A stretch of 64,000 bases of DNA, taken from positions 372,001-436,000 of the forward strand of contig JADLZK010004590.1 of NCBI GenBank assembly GCA_015847255.1, in the 5' to 3' direction. The stretch is from Hyparrhenia diplandra (taxonomy: Eukaryota; Streptophyta; Magnoliopsida; Poales; Poaceae). The notes under the pieces are model-generated. The model was not told where the DNA came from, did no database searches, and saw nothing but the letters and a program-made list of their open reading frames with translations. Below are positions 44,698 to 57,900 of the stretch, piece by piece (positions within the stretch are counted from its first letter, which is position 1; each line of letters starts with the position of its first letter). The position numbers and the translations under genes are program-made.

Positions 44698-45695
44698 ATG
44701 CCGGAGAAGAAGAAGACGACGACGGGGTTCTGCGGCGAGGCGGTGATCGCCGAGTTCGAGGCGCTGACGCGGGACGCCGCCGCCGTGCAGCGGGACACGC
44801 TGCGCCGGATCCTGGCGACAACGCCAGTGCCGAGTACCTCCGGTCCCGAGGCCTCGCGGGACGCACCGACGCCGCCAGCTTCAGGGCGTGTGTGCCGCTG
44901 GCAACGCACGCTGACATCGAGCCCTACATTGTGCGCATCGCCGATGGTGATACCTCCGCCTTGCTCACCACCAAGCCCATCACCTCCATCTCCCTCAGGT
45001 CGGTCGCTCGCTTTGTCGACGCGCTCTCTCACCCTGCGGCCGGCCACCATTGAACGTACGAACCCATGTCATGTCTTGCAGCTCCGGCACGACGCAGGGG
45101 AAGCGCAAGTACCTGCCCTTCAACCAGGAGCTCGTCAAGTCCACGATGCAGATATACCGGACTTCCTACGCCTTCAGGAACAGGTGACTATGCATGTCAC
45201 AAACTCATCGATCTCCAACGACGAGCGATGCGAGGCTTAATGATGATCTTGGATCCATGATGAACGAACACGTACGTACAGGGCGTTCCCCGTGGAGGAC
45301 GGAAAGGCGCTGCAGTTCATCTACGGCAGCCGGCAGTTCACCACCACGGGCGGGCTGACAGCCACCACGGCCACCACCAACGTGTACCGGAGCGAGGAGT
45401 TCATGCCCACCATGCGCGCCATCCAGTCGCAGGTGTGCAGCCCGGAGGCGGTCATCTTCGGCGCCGACTTCGCGCAGTCGCTCTACTGCCACCTCCTGTG
45501 CGGCCTGCTGTACGCCGACGAGGTCCGCATCGTGTCCGCCACCTTCGCGCACAGCCTCGTGCTCGCCTTCCAGACCTTCGAGCGCGTCTGGGAGGACCTG
45601 TGCGCCGACATCCGCGCGGGCTCCCTGTCGCCGTCGCGGGTCACCGCCCCGCCGTCCGAAGGGCCGTCGAGGCGCTGCTCACGGCGGGCCCCAAC

Positions 45696-45851
45696 CAAGT
45701 TTTAAATAGCCGGCTATAGCTGGAGCTATAGCCCGCCGTCGAAGATATGACATTTAGCCGGCTAAAGCCTCACTATAGGCTAAATGGAGGCCCGGCTATA
45801 GCCCATAATAACGCTCGCCGCTAAACCCCTTAGTCCGCTATTTAAAACTAG
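45696..45851. mobile_element. 156-bp MITE inside GH3 exon 3
   Basis: TIRs are CAAGTTTTAAATAGC on the left and GCTATTTAAAACTAG on the right. The interior has repeated gctatagc/tagccggc words. The host sequence GGCCCCAAC is duplicated on both sides (45687-45695 and 45852-45860). An 8-9-bp duplication fits hAT or Mutator-type transposition. Removing the element and one repeat restores Gly-Pro-Asn-Pro-Ala in the GH3 frame. Confidence 0.85.
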
Positions 45852-46274
45852 GGCCCCAACCCGGCGCTCGCTGACGAGGTGGCCCGCAGGTGCGCCGGGC
45901 TCAGCAACTGGTACGGCGTCATCCCGGCGCTGTTCCCCAACGCCAGGTACGTGCACGGCATCATGACGGGCTCCATGGAGCACTACGTCAAGAAGCTCCG
46001 GCACTACGCGGGCGGGCTGCCACTCATCGCCGCCGAGTACGGCGCGTCCGAGGGATGGGTCGGCGCCAACGTCGAGCCCGAGACACCGCCTGAGTCCGTC
46101 ACATTCACCGTCCTCCCCAACATCGCCTACTTCGAGTTCATCCCGCTCAAGGTCTGCCACGGCGCCGGTGCCGCTGCCGCTGACGACGACACCTGCTACG
46201 CCGAGGCCGAGCCCGTCGGGCTCACCGAGGTCACCGTCGGCGAGCACTACGAGGTTGTCGTCACCACCTTCGCA

Positions 46275-48561
46275 GGTAACACTGCATATATTACAGACAT
46301 CCCCTGCTTGATCCTCGCTCTCGCTTGTTCGTTTTAATTCACTCATGCAACGACGACGAGGCATGACGGCATGGTGCTTACCACTGTTTTTGTATGCTTG
46401 TTCATATATATCACCAAACCTGCAAATTCTGACCTACCGTATATGTATCGATCGTCACTAGACTCGCCTGCATTGAACAATATAATGCCAGCCGGTTTCA
46501 ATCAAGAAACTGTAGAAACCAAAAGTACTGTCGTTAGGCCGGCCTAGATGTTCATCACATTTAGGTTTGGATGGTACGAGCTGTTGCTGTTGTTGCCTGT
46601 ACAGTTGGGAAAAACGTACACAGCCCTAGAAGGCTGTTACTTTCATGCCAGCAGCTACCTAATTGCAGTACTCCAGATGGAGACCAAACTTTGCTTTGTG
46701 CTGCTGTGGACAGGACAGTAGTGGACGTACTAATCTTAACCTGTGGGCACAGTGAGCTGGATTAGCAAGACACACACAGCTTCGGTTTCCTCTCACGCTT
46801 TCCTCTTTGTTGACTTTCTGAGTTGAGTCTGACGACGACCGCCGAAGGAGGCCGGGGATTTGACTCCGGCGGTCCGGCCAGCGGTCGCCGTTCAGCAGAG
46901 CTAGCTGTCCGAACCTTGGGCACGTACGTCCTCCCGGCCGGTCTCGAACAACTGAACAAGACATGGAGTTGGAGTGAGATCTCACTTTCAGAGAAAGCAG
47001 ATGGCACTTTGGCCAGCTGCGACGACCGTCGTACTCGCAGGATGGATTTTATTCCGGTTGGAAAAAACCGTCAGGAGGTCTGAAACCGACGTTAGTTAGT
47101 TGTTCTGTTTGGCGATCGATCTGCACTTTTGTTAGTAGGTCTTCAAGAACAGGAGATGCATGTACGATCTTTGGAGATCTGGATTCGGTAACAGTGTGTA
47201 TGTCGGAGTCGGTAGGTTATGAACAAAACAATCAGCAACAAACAGGGAGTGCAGAAACTAATCCAAAATGTTTTTTTTAAAAAGATTCTGATCCAAAAGT
47301 CTGTCCATTTTCTACGCATATGAGGTATGCAGAGAGCATTAAACGTTTGTGTTCGCAAATCTTCTACGTGGACATATATAGATTTAACCGGGCCTCGATG
47401 AACACGTGGATCAAAACATGAAGAAAAGAGGGTACAATAATATAACACAGTTTTGAAATGAATAGAATATTTTTCCATGCACATCCATCCATCATCAGTT
47501 GCAGTGTTACTGTCACAGTGTCACAAACTCGCAAGATAACTTCTTACGCCTGAAGATACGCAGCTAGTAGTTGCAGTACTCTTCTTCTTGCAACCTACTC
47601 CTACACCACTGCCCACTGCCGCCTGAATATTAAACTTGACTGAATGACAAGGGTGATGCAACTGCAAGACGACTTATTCAGCAATTTTAGTCTGAATGGA
47701 AATTAATCATTTGATGTCTGAATGAAAATAGTTAATCATTTGATGTGAGATGTTGCATTCTTTTGTTTTGTTTTCCAAAAGCCAGAGAGAGAGAGAGAAG
47801 GCACTGATTGGACCAAAGACTAGTAGTAGAGGTAGAGTGGTAATAGCATCTACTCCTAGTAAATACTATATTGGCCTGTACTGTAAAATAAGGATTAGGT
47901 GTGGAACTGGTGGATCGGCCATGAAAAATATGTTAAGACAAAAGAGCTGCTTCCATGGTGATTCGTCGGTTTGCCGGCCGTTCATTGCTCTTGGAAGTTC
48001 TGCAGTCTAACTGAGTCTGACCAGCACGGTCGCGTGCATTCACAACTGAGTGCAACGTCTCTACTTGTTGCCGTCAAACACTCATCTTCGTTGAATGAAT
48101 CTTATTCAGAACGGAGCATCTGAATTTTCAGGCTGTCTGTCTGTCTGTCGCCTGTGTCTTAATACTAGTCGTCCAAGCAGAAACAAAGGTCCAAACAGCT
48201 ACTAGACAAGAACCTGAACCTTTCGCTTTCTTCATCACCTTTGTGGCTTGTGGGCTTGTGGCTGTGGGGATTTTGTATATAATTTTCCTATAGTCTCAGT
48301 TCGCAGACTTTGCAGCACCTCAGCCTGGAGACTTTTCCTTTCACTGCTTGAACTCTGACTGGCAATTGGCTCAGGGCAGTGTCCTAGTACAGTCTAGTAC
48401 AGAACAGTGTCCTGTGACCTTGTCAGATGAACGGATAAGATTTGCTTGCATAATTGTTCCTTTCGATAGTAAATGAAGATACATACTATATTGAATTTGA
48501 AATAGATTCTATTAGAGAAATCCATTGTGGATGCAACAATTCTTATATAATATTTTGGCAG
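46275..48561 (+). other. GH3 intron 3
   Basis: 2287 bp from gtaaca to ttggcag. It contains a GA run (47784-47797), a TG/TC run (48132-48150) and no gene. I found no complete mobile element in it. Confidence 0.7.
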
Positions 48562-49118
48562 GGCTGTACCGTTACCGTCTAGGCGACGTGGTGAAGGTGG
48601 CCGGGTTCTACAACTCGACGCCCAAGCTCAAGTTCGTGTGCCGTCGGAACCTGATGCTGAGCATCAACATCGACAAGAACAGCGAGCAGGACCTACAGCT
48701 GGCCGTGGACAGCGCCGCCAAGATCCTTGCGGCGGAGAAGCTGGAGGTGGTGGACTACAGCAGCTACGCGGAGGTGTCGCGCGACCCGGGCCACTACGTC
48801 GTCTTCTGGGAGCTCAACGCCGACGGCAACGACGACGTGCTGCAGAGCTGCTGCGACGAGCTGGACCGCGCCTTCACGGACCCCGGCTACGTCGGGTCAC
48901 GCAAGACCAGCGGCATTGGCCCGCTCGAGCTCAGGGTGCTGCAGCGGGGAACCTTCCAGAAGGTGCTCCGCCACTACCTCTCCCTCGGCGCCCCCGTCAG
49001 CCAGTTCAAGTCGCCGCGCTGCGTTGGACGGTCCAATAACAACGGCGTTTTACAGATCCTCTCCGCCAACGTCGTCAAGGTCTTTTTCAGCAACGCCTAC
49101 GACGAACTGAGGATGTAG

Positions 49119-51046
49119 ATCAGGTAGTTAATTTGCAGACTTGCAGGATGTTGATGCAGCAGATTCAGATTCTTCGTGTGATGAGCCATTGGTACTCTGC
49201 ATGACGCATCCAATGTAGCTAGCCTGTTTGCAAGTAGTAGTAGTGTCGTTGTTAAATCGAGTGAAATAAACCTGTTAATAGTATTTCGCATGGTATCTTG
49301 GCTTTGTTTCTCTGAGCCTGAGGCGAATGTTTATCCATGCATCCATCGGGGGCAGACCACATGTCATCGTCCGTTGTGAAGCAACAAGCTAATCCCGTCG
49401 GCAACGGTTTGGACACCTGCATGCCATGTGACGAAAAGCACACGTCTGGTCGACAGGACAGCAATGCAAGTGCAAAATGGAAGGGACAAGACCGGGCTCC
49501 CTTTCTGCCTGCAGTTGGGAGAGCACTCTCAATTTGAAGCCACATGCATGGCCTAGCACTGTAGAACATGTCTCTGTAGCAGGCAGGAGCAGAGGCGAGG
49601 CGAGAAAGAGGCAAGAACACGTGCCACTCCGCGCGACCGATCAGGCAGGTGTTGCCCGCTGCCTGTGTTGTCTGTGTCGGCCATACCTCTGCTGCTTGCT
49701 AGTACGAGTAGTAGCCTATGGAGTATATAGACCATGTGTTGTTGCAATTGGGACTGCGTGCCGTCCAGCCACTGTTGCATTGCATGGATCCTTTCCGGCA
49801 CGTGCTGATGAGGTTGATTGAAGAGCACCGGGCACATTTCGGCATTCAAGAGAATCAACCGATGGACCGGAAGGTACGATTCGTCGTCCGAATGTCTGGA
49901 CGATCATTGGATCAGCTGTGTAGCAAATCATGGTCGTGTATTACACTATCAAGTACTCCTACATGTTATTATGTTTGGTGTTGCACGGCATATCACGGGG
50001 AAAAAATGTATGCCTACCTGATTCGTGGGACACTTCCTTTCCCACGTACACACTCTGTCCTAGAATGAATGTTGTCGTAGCATTTGAGCAGTGTTCCGGA
50101 AAGATGGTTGTTTTAGACCTAGTCCCACTCAAGATTTCCTTTGTCCTCCTCTTTTCCACCGCTGCCCCTCTCTCTCTTTCCCAATCTCCGCATCGTCTCT
50201 CTATCGGGCGCCATCCACTTCCTCTCCATCCCCACATCATCTCTTCAATCGGCTGCCCTCTCATCCTGTGACGGCAAAGGGGTCAGCGCCAACCTCCTCT
50301 TCTTCTCTGCCGGCGTGGAGGCGACAGTGGGGCAAGACTACATTGGAGCACGCGGCCGGAAATGTGGCCCTCTCTCCTCCACTCTTCCCACCCTCGCCGG
50401 TGGCCTTCCCTTCTTTCGTGTCGGCGGAGAGAAGAGGCTGGGACGGAGTGGGTGCACGTGAGAGAGGCGTGGAAGAGGTCGTTCGGGCAGTGGGTTCGGA
50501 CAACGACAATCCCAAATCGTTGGGGAAGGACCGACCAGCTAGGGAACTACAAAGAGAGAGGGTCCAGTGAGGATGAAAGGAAGAAAGAGGGAGACGAAGC
50601 GAACAATACATGGCCGGCAACATAGCTTACTTCAGGACTACGCCGTCGCTACACGCCGCGCCAGCCCACGACGTCGCCGCTCTACGCCCTCTCGCGAAGC
50701 CACGTCTCCGCGCCAAGAGGCCGACCACGCTCGCACCTACGCACCGGTGAGGACGAACGCGCTCGTGAGGCTACATAGGCGAGGACAGGGCCTCCACTGC
50801 ATCCGAGAGGAGGGAGGGAGATAAGCGAGTGAGATTGGGGAGGAGAGGAGATAGACATGAGTGAGAAGGGAAGGGCATCGCCGGGCTGCGAGTGCATTGA
50901 GAGAAGTTATTTTATTTATCAATTTAGATACCTAAAGATAACGTGACATTCTTAAAAACTGCATAACGTAACGCTTCAATGGAATGACATAATGCTATCT
51001 ACTAGTAGAGCAGATGGTGAAGGGAGTAGAAGCAAAAAAAAAATGG
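49119..51046. other. GH3 3' region and intergenic DNA
   Basis: Probable GH3 3' UTR to about 49300, then unassigned DNA. A GC-rich part (50260-50880) has overlapping open frames on both strands without a recognisable domain. Confidence 0.4.
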
Positions 51047-51544
51047 CCTTAGCTAGATTAACAACTTCTGATAGCTCCGGGTTTCATGGAGCCCTGTCTT
51101 AGGCGACTCTGAGCCTCCTGGGCGCCGCCGCCGTCGGCCGGCGTTCCTCGCCGGCCTAGCTGCCTCTGCTGGGCTCGTCGTTGCCCCTTCGCCGGCCTGG
51201 CTGCTGCTGCTGATCTCGTCGTCACCTTCTCTGCTGGATTCGCCCCTGGATCAAGGCCCGGGTTGTGGATGGCGGATGCTTCTGGTGCCCTCGGGGCATC
51301 TTGATGCTCCGCCCTCTTGTCCCCCCGATCGTCTCCATCGCCGTGCTTCAACCTCTCTCGTAAGCTCCATGACGCTTCCGGGCCTTTTCTCTCCCCCGGG
51401 GCTCCGTTTCCGGGATGAGCTCCGGCGTTTGCATGGGGTTCCCTGTCTCTAGCTCCTTAGCCGATTCTTTCGCTATTTGGTTGCGGCCTTCGGTCGTTGT
51501 AAATTCAGGCTTTCGGTGGTTTCGCGGGGCATCCGATCCAATCC

Positions 51545-54500
51545 GTGATTGGAGGCAATGCCCTTTGTTTCAAAGTTTCCCAATTAGGGGAAAGAGTTTT
51601 TAAGTTCTTTGTTGCGAACAGAGAGGCAGGCTTGAAGATCCGTCATCTCCTTTGTGTTGAAAATGATCTCTTTAAGATCTTTTTTCATTTATGGGGCGGC
51701 GGTGGTCCGAATTGGCGCCTAGAACTTGAGAATTTCCCGAAAGAGGATGAACGTTCTTGGCATCCGCACACCATGAGACCCTCTTTTGCGGATCTTTGCG
51801 GCATTGTCCCGCTCCTCGCCATTGCCGCTTTCAGCGCCAACTCCATTCTCGGGGGGGAAAGCACCCAACCGCAAATCCCCCGTGTTCCGAGAATCCGTCC
51901 CACGCCTGATGTGAGTAGGCGCAACTCTGTTTTTAGCCGTCTTGATCTCAGTTCTTGGACCCCTCCTTCAGCCGTAATGGAGGGAGGGAGTGACGCCTCT
52001 CTTCGTCTTCATCGGCGGCGAGCCCCCTCCGGCGGCCCTCGGCCCTGTGCCCGATGTCTTCTCCCGGGACATTCGCGGATTAACTGCAGATGGCCAATCA
52101 GGTGTCGCGCGTGTTGCTTCTCGGGACATGTTGCTGCGACATGCAAGGGGCCTGTTGTTAATGATAAACTGGCCGTTAGCAGGGTTGCCAATTGGTTCAA
52201 GGCTCCCGCCTCCCCGGGATCCTCCAATCCTCCCCAGTTTAATTCGTTTCGGGACTTGGCTCAGGCCCTTTGGGCTACTCCGAGGGATCCCAAGGCAAAT
52301 CAGCAATGGGCCGGTGCCTCCTCTACTTCTGTGTTGGGCCTCGCGACTGAAGTTGGTGTGGATATAAATGTAGATCCTTCTAGCTGGTCGCTCAACGCCG
52401 CTCCGCCTTCCTGTGCTACACCCCCGAAATCGCCCACTCCACTTCCACAGCAAAAAACCCCACCTCCATTGCTACAGTGTAGCCCTGCTACATTGGCCGG
52501 TGACGGCCAAACCTAGGCCGGAGTTGAGTCAGATGGCATTCCAGCGCGTCGATCCTCGGCCTTTTGTTCCTCGAACCATGGTGTGGCAGGATATTGTTAA
52601 TCGGCCAACCATGGTCTGGGCGGTGGCCTCGAGAAAGGCGACTCCAAGCAACGAGGAACTGCTTACAAACAACGATCTTGCCATAGTGTACTTCAATCCG
52701 CTTCCTGGTAATGTGCTGAACTTCGCTGTTGTGGATGGTATTCTGAGGGATTTCCTGCATGCTAGAAGAATTGCGATTCAGGATATAGAAATCTGTAGTT
52801 TGGGGCAAGCTTATGTAAGGTTTGAGAGAGGGTTTGAGAGGGATCTGCTGATCGATGAGGGCCCGATTCCGTTTCATAACATTTTCCTCACCTTTGTGAG
52901 ACATGATCGTGGCAGAAACTGGAGAGGGGTAGATTTCAACCATGAATGTTGGATCATGATGCTTAACTTCCCAGTGAACTATCAAGATGACCAGTTCTTC
53001 CAGGATGCTATCGGTTCTTTTGGCAAGCATCTTTTTTGGCATGAGGAAGAAAGGAGATTGACTAGAGTTATTATTCGTGCACGTGTGGTGGACATTCGGC
53101 TATACCGCACTTCATAGTTTTCTCTCGAAGCCCTAGGATTCAATGGTGAATCTGGGCGGCAAATGTGAGATCCTGCAGAATAACTTTTTGGGTGGGGTGC
53201 CACCAGCTGAGGACCCAATTCTTGAGATGCCAATTGAGGAAGGTGACCCATTTGCTTTTTTGGCTTGCGACAACCGGGTGCGGGACCAGCTGAAGACAAT
53301 GCTGATGATGAGGAAGGCAATGACATTCAGAATCAGAACTAGGTGCAGGAAGTTCAGGGACAGGATGCTCAAGATGGCTGGGCCCCTTGGCCAGAACCAC
53401 AACAGGGGATAGTGCAGGACCTGAACAATGCTCCCATTCAGATGATGGAGCTTGACCTAAATCTACCTGGTCATGATGAAGATCTTCAAGAAGTGATCCT
53501 TAATCCAGTTCAGCCTCTATAGGGTGACTTCATTGAGCTTAATGACCTGTTGGCAGGGAACAATGTGGTGCAGGAGTTTGTTGCTAATGAGCTGCCTGAG
53601 ATGATCCCTGAGGAACAGGCTCTCTTCAATTTAGCTGATGCCGAAATGCAAGTCCCCATGCTACCTAATAATCTGGTCAATGTTATGGTGGATGAGATTG
53701 ACCCTGATGAACTCATGGCAGCTAATGAAGAGCTTGATGCTGATATTGAGGAGTTTTTTGCTGATGTTGGAAATAATGACACTGACAACCAGAATGGAGA
53801 GAATGGGGATCATGTGGTCCCTGACAACAATGATGTCCTACAAGTTGGAATGGCTTTGTTGCCTGCCTTTGGGCCTGACCCTGCCTTCCTGGCATGGCAA
53901 AGGCGACAGGATGTGGTTGCGACAAGGCTATGGGCTTCTTTCCTTAGCCCAGGTAAGAACAATTGCATGAAAGTCAGTATTCCTTCTGATTGGGCCACTT
54001 TTTTTACCTTCATGCTTATGACTCCAGATAGATTTGAATGGGCCAAGAGTTTTCTCGAGCTCCAATGTGTCTCCGCTTATGCGGATAAAGGAAATGGGTG
54101 GATTGACTTCTCCATCCCTAAAGGCTGCCCAAATTGGTAAGCTCTTAATGTGTTCACTTTGTCCCCCAAGCTTTTTTTTGATCATAAATCCTCGGTTGAC
54201 ATTTCTAAAATTATTATAAGTAATACCTCTGATCATGTCCACACAATATCAGATGCCTCAAAGCAAGAGCTGCCTACCGACTGCTTACCAAGGTCTGACC
54301 TGAAGCTGGACACCACAGGTTTTGATGTTTTTGCCCATCCTGATGCTATGGGTTTGGCCTCGACTCTTGCTTAGATCTTTGTGATCTCTAAAACTGCACT
54401 GTCGGTTATAACCTCTCCCGTTGTTGGGGTTTCTTCCCATTCGCAGTGGATACCCCTCGAAAAAGATGCCGCCACCAATGATGGCAAGAATGCCACAACC

Positions 54501-54842
54501 CCACTGCTCTTCGTGCAAAAATGTAAAGAGAGGCCCCGGTTTGTGTTTCGAGAGGTAAGAAGAAGCTCTAGAGTTAAATTCAAAAGTAATGGATCTAGGC
54601 CAGCTAGTTGTCCTGATATCAGATGTAATATTTGTCCTCCCCCTCCAACCCTTTCTGTGCCTCTAATTAGAAAATTGGGATTGCAGTGTGGAATGGATGC
54701 TGAAGAATTGTCAGATGTGATTCTGAAGAAGGTGCCCAAGAAGAAGGCTGTGGGGAAGAAAAGGAAAACCGAGGAAGGCATGAAAAGCAAGCGGGACAAA
54801 AGCCGGGAGGACCGTAACAGCAAGAAGGGCCCCGGAGATTGA
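51545..54842 (+). pseudogene. LINE ORF1: nucleic-acid-binding protein, frameshifted
   Basis: The first frame (51545-52516) contains two zinc knuckles, CARCLLPGHSRINC and CRACCFSGHVAATC (about 52040-52145). The next frame (52413-53117) carries a DUF4283-like domain (VFVPRTMVWQ-type text near 52565, then IEICSLGQAYVRFERGFERD near 52785). After stops at 53117 and 53412, acidic Glu/Asp/Asn-rich text (53550-54140) follows, and a basic tail KKVPKKKAVGKKRKTEEG ends at 54842. It would be a single chain of over 1000 residues if repaired, which is long for an ORF1. Confidence 0.75.
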
Positions 54843-54911
54843 AGGAGAGAGGAGAGGACACCTAGTCTTCTCGTTTTTGTTTCTTTTGGATGTAAACACC
54901 GCTAGCTTTGT

Positions 54912-57900
54912 GTGTTTCGAAAGTCTAGCTTTTGCCGTGGTTCATTTATGGAAACAAACAATCATAGTCTTAGATGTTGGAAGGTTTTGTCCTGGAATGT
55001 CAGGGGTCTTAATTCTAGTTGGAAGTGGGCAGATATCAAAAACAAAATACTGCTTTCTGGCTGTGATATATGTTGTTTGCAGGAAACAAAGAAAGATGAC
55101 TTTGACCTGCTTTTCATCAAAAATATTTGTCCTGTTGGGTTTGATTCTTTTGAATTTCTCCCCTCGGTGGGAGCTTCTGGTGGCATTCTTATTGTCTGGA
55201 AAAGTTCTATTTTCAGTGGTATTAGAATTTTCTCTAATCATTTCTGTGTGTCTATGGAGTTTACTTCTACACATAATAATATTGCCTGGATTCTCACCTG
55301 TGTGTATGGCCCCTGCACCCCTGATGGAAAAGTTTCATTTGTTAACTGGCTCAAAAATATTAATATGCCTGACTCTGTTGACTGGCTGTTGCTTGGAGAT
55401 TTCAACCTGATTAGAAAGTTGGAAGACAGAAATAAAGCAGGGGGCAATATTAATGAAATGTTGATGTTTAATGAGGCCATCAGTGCTCTCAGTCTTAATG
55501 AAATTGTTTTGCAAGGCAGAAAATTTACCTGGTCAAACATGCAGTTCCCTTCCCCACTTTTGGAGAAACTTGACTGGGTCTTCACCTCTGCTAGTTGGGC
55601 TCTCTCTTTCCCCAACACCACAGCCTCTGCTATGGACATGAGTCCATCTGATCATACCCCATGCATTGTGAGTATTTCATCCTCTATCCCCAGGTCAAAG
55701 GTGTTTCGTTTTGAAAATTTTTGGATGCACAATGAGCAATTTATGGCTGTGGTCTCCAATAGCTGGGCAGCCCCTGTTCCTCATACTGACAGTGCCAAGA
55801 TTCTTACAGCTAAGCTGAAAAGGCTTAGAAAAGACTTGAAGGAGTGGAATGGTTCTAAGATTAATCTTAAGAACCTCATCTTACAGTCAAGAAATGTCCT
55901 TATGCTTCTGGATGTTTTGGGAGATTTCAGGGATCTCAGTGTTGAAGAATGGAACTTTAAAAGTCTGCTTTCTAATCATTTGAGAAATCTGCTTGAACAA
56001 CAGAAGATCTACTGGAGGCAGAGGGGAACAATGAATTGGGTCAAATTTGGTGATGCAGGTACCAAATTTTTTCATGCTAATGCAACTATTAGACATAGAT
56101 CAAAGCTTATCAGTGAGCTTGAGCTAGAGGAGGGTACTTCTGTCAGCTCTCATGAGGAAAAAGAAGCCATTCTATGGCAGGATTTTAGAGTCAGATTGGG
56201 TTCTTCTGACTTTGACTCCTTCAACATTGATCCCGCCTACTTTCGAATAGGAGTGATTTGCTTCATAATTTGGAGACCCCTTTTTTCGATGAGGAAATTG
56301 ATAATATTGTCGTGGCCCTGCCCAACGATAAGTCCCCTGGTCTAGATGGATTTAACAATGAGTTTCTTAAGAAATGTTGGCCTATTGTCAAAGAGGACTT
56401 CTATAATGTTTGTAGAAGATTCTATGATGGGAATATCTGCCTTCAAAGTATTAATAATTCCTACATCACCCCGATTCCTAAAGTTGAAAATCCTAGAAAG
56501 ACAAGTGACTTGGACCCATCTCTCTTCGAATTCCTCTATTAAACTGGTCACCAAGATTCTTGCTAACAGGTTGTAGCCTATTGTCACTAGTCTAATTCAT
56601 TGCAATCAGTATGGGTTCATCAAAAAAGAGAACAATTCAGGATTGTTTAGCCTAGTCCTTTGAGTACCTACATCTCTGTCACCATTCTAGGAAGGAGATT
56701 GTAATAATCAATTTGGATTTTGAAAAAGCATTTGATAAAATTGAGCATCAGGCAATGCTAACTATTATGGAGGCTATAGGTTTTGGTCGAAATGGCCGCT
56801 CTCGGATGAAAATTATTTTCTCCTCCACAGGGGGTCTCTTCAATTCTTCTCAATGGGGTTCCGGGAAAAACTATTCACCGCAAAAAAGAGGTGTCGACGG
56901 GGTGATCCCTCTCCCCTTTGCTCTTTGTTCTTTGCCGCAGACTTTCTCCAATCCATGATCAACAAGGCCGAGGCATGGGACTGCTCAACCTCCCCATTCC
57001 TATGGAATATTCTCGACTTCCCAATTGTGCAAGATATCGATGATACCCTCATCATTGTTGAGGGTGATGTGAGGCAACTTTTCTTTCTAAAATCTCTCCT
57101 CAACAGCTTTTCTATGGCTACTTGGTTTGAAAGTCAACTTTGGAAAATCTATGATGGTCCCTATCAATGTTGCCGAGGATGTTTCGAGGCTTCTTGCCGG
57201 GTACTTTTGGTTGTTCCATTGGTAGTCCGCCTTTCACCTATCTTGGTCTTCCTCTCTCTATTGACAGACCAAAAAACATAGACTTTCTCCCTTTGGTCTC
57301 CAAGTGTGAAAGGAGGCTAGGTGGCATCTCCACATTTCTTAATTTGGTTTGGAAGACTGGAGCTCACTAATGCGGTGTTCTCGGCTCTTCCAACATTTTT
57401 CATGTGCTCACCGATCATCCCCAAAGGTATTGTCAAGCGAGGTTGATAAAAGAAGGAGATATTGCTTCGGAGTGGTGCCGAATCCAATGCTAACAGCCCT
57501 CCTAAAGCAGCTTGGGAGATGGTCTCAGGTGCCCAGAGATGAAGGTGGTCTTGGGGTTATTGACTGGAGAAACAAAATAAAGCTCACGGCGATGAAGAAT
57601 CTCTACAAATTTTTTAATAAAGAAGACATCCCATGGGTCCATTTAGTTTGGGAGAAGCACTATAAGAATGGCAAGCTTCCTAGTCATATCAAAAGGGCTC
57701 CTTACGGTAGAGGGATATTTTGAAACTTCTCCCGTAATTCAAGCTCCTTGCTAAACCCGTTGGAAAGCGTGGTGATTCAATCTTGTTCGGGCGGGACAAG
57801 TGGGATGGACAACCTCGGCACTTTCTTGCTTGAGCTTTTCTCCTTCTCCTCTCATAAACTTGCAAGTCCGAAAAAAAAAGCTCGTCTTTAGATGAATTTG

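Larger units (their letters stand above)
44698..49118 (+). pseudogene. GH3 acyl-acid-amido synthetase, group I (JAR1-type), disrupted
   Basis: An ATP-dependent enzyme that adenylates a plant hormone acid (jasmonate in JAR1; other carboxylates in other members) and joins it to an amino acid in the cytosol. Exons: 44698-44998, 45082-45182, 45282-46274, 48562-49118, all with GT/AG borders and matching phases. The three nucleotide-binding motifs are present: SSGTTQGKRK across the exon 1/2 join, EYGASEGWVG in exon 3, and YRYRLGDVVKVAG in exon 4. Group I is inferred from LTRDAAAVQRDTLRRIL at the start and KALQFIYGSRQFTTTGGL. Breaks: a one-base loss near 44819, another near 45650, and a 156-bp MITE at 45696. 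Intron 3 is long (2.3 kb). Full length would be about 600 residues, normal for the family. Sequence quality away from the breaks is high, so the MITE may be a recent, possibly polymorphic, knockout. Confidence 0.88.

Noticed and set aside
44573..45050. Minus-strand frames opposite GH3 exon 1
   Set aside because: Shadows. The plus strand carries GH3 motifs and splice sites.
50091..50824. Possible gene at 50.1-50.8 kb
   Set aside because: Overlapping frames on both strands without domain, repeats or signals. Could be part of an unclassified repeat.
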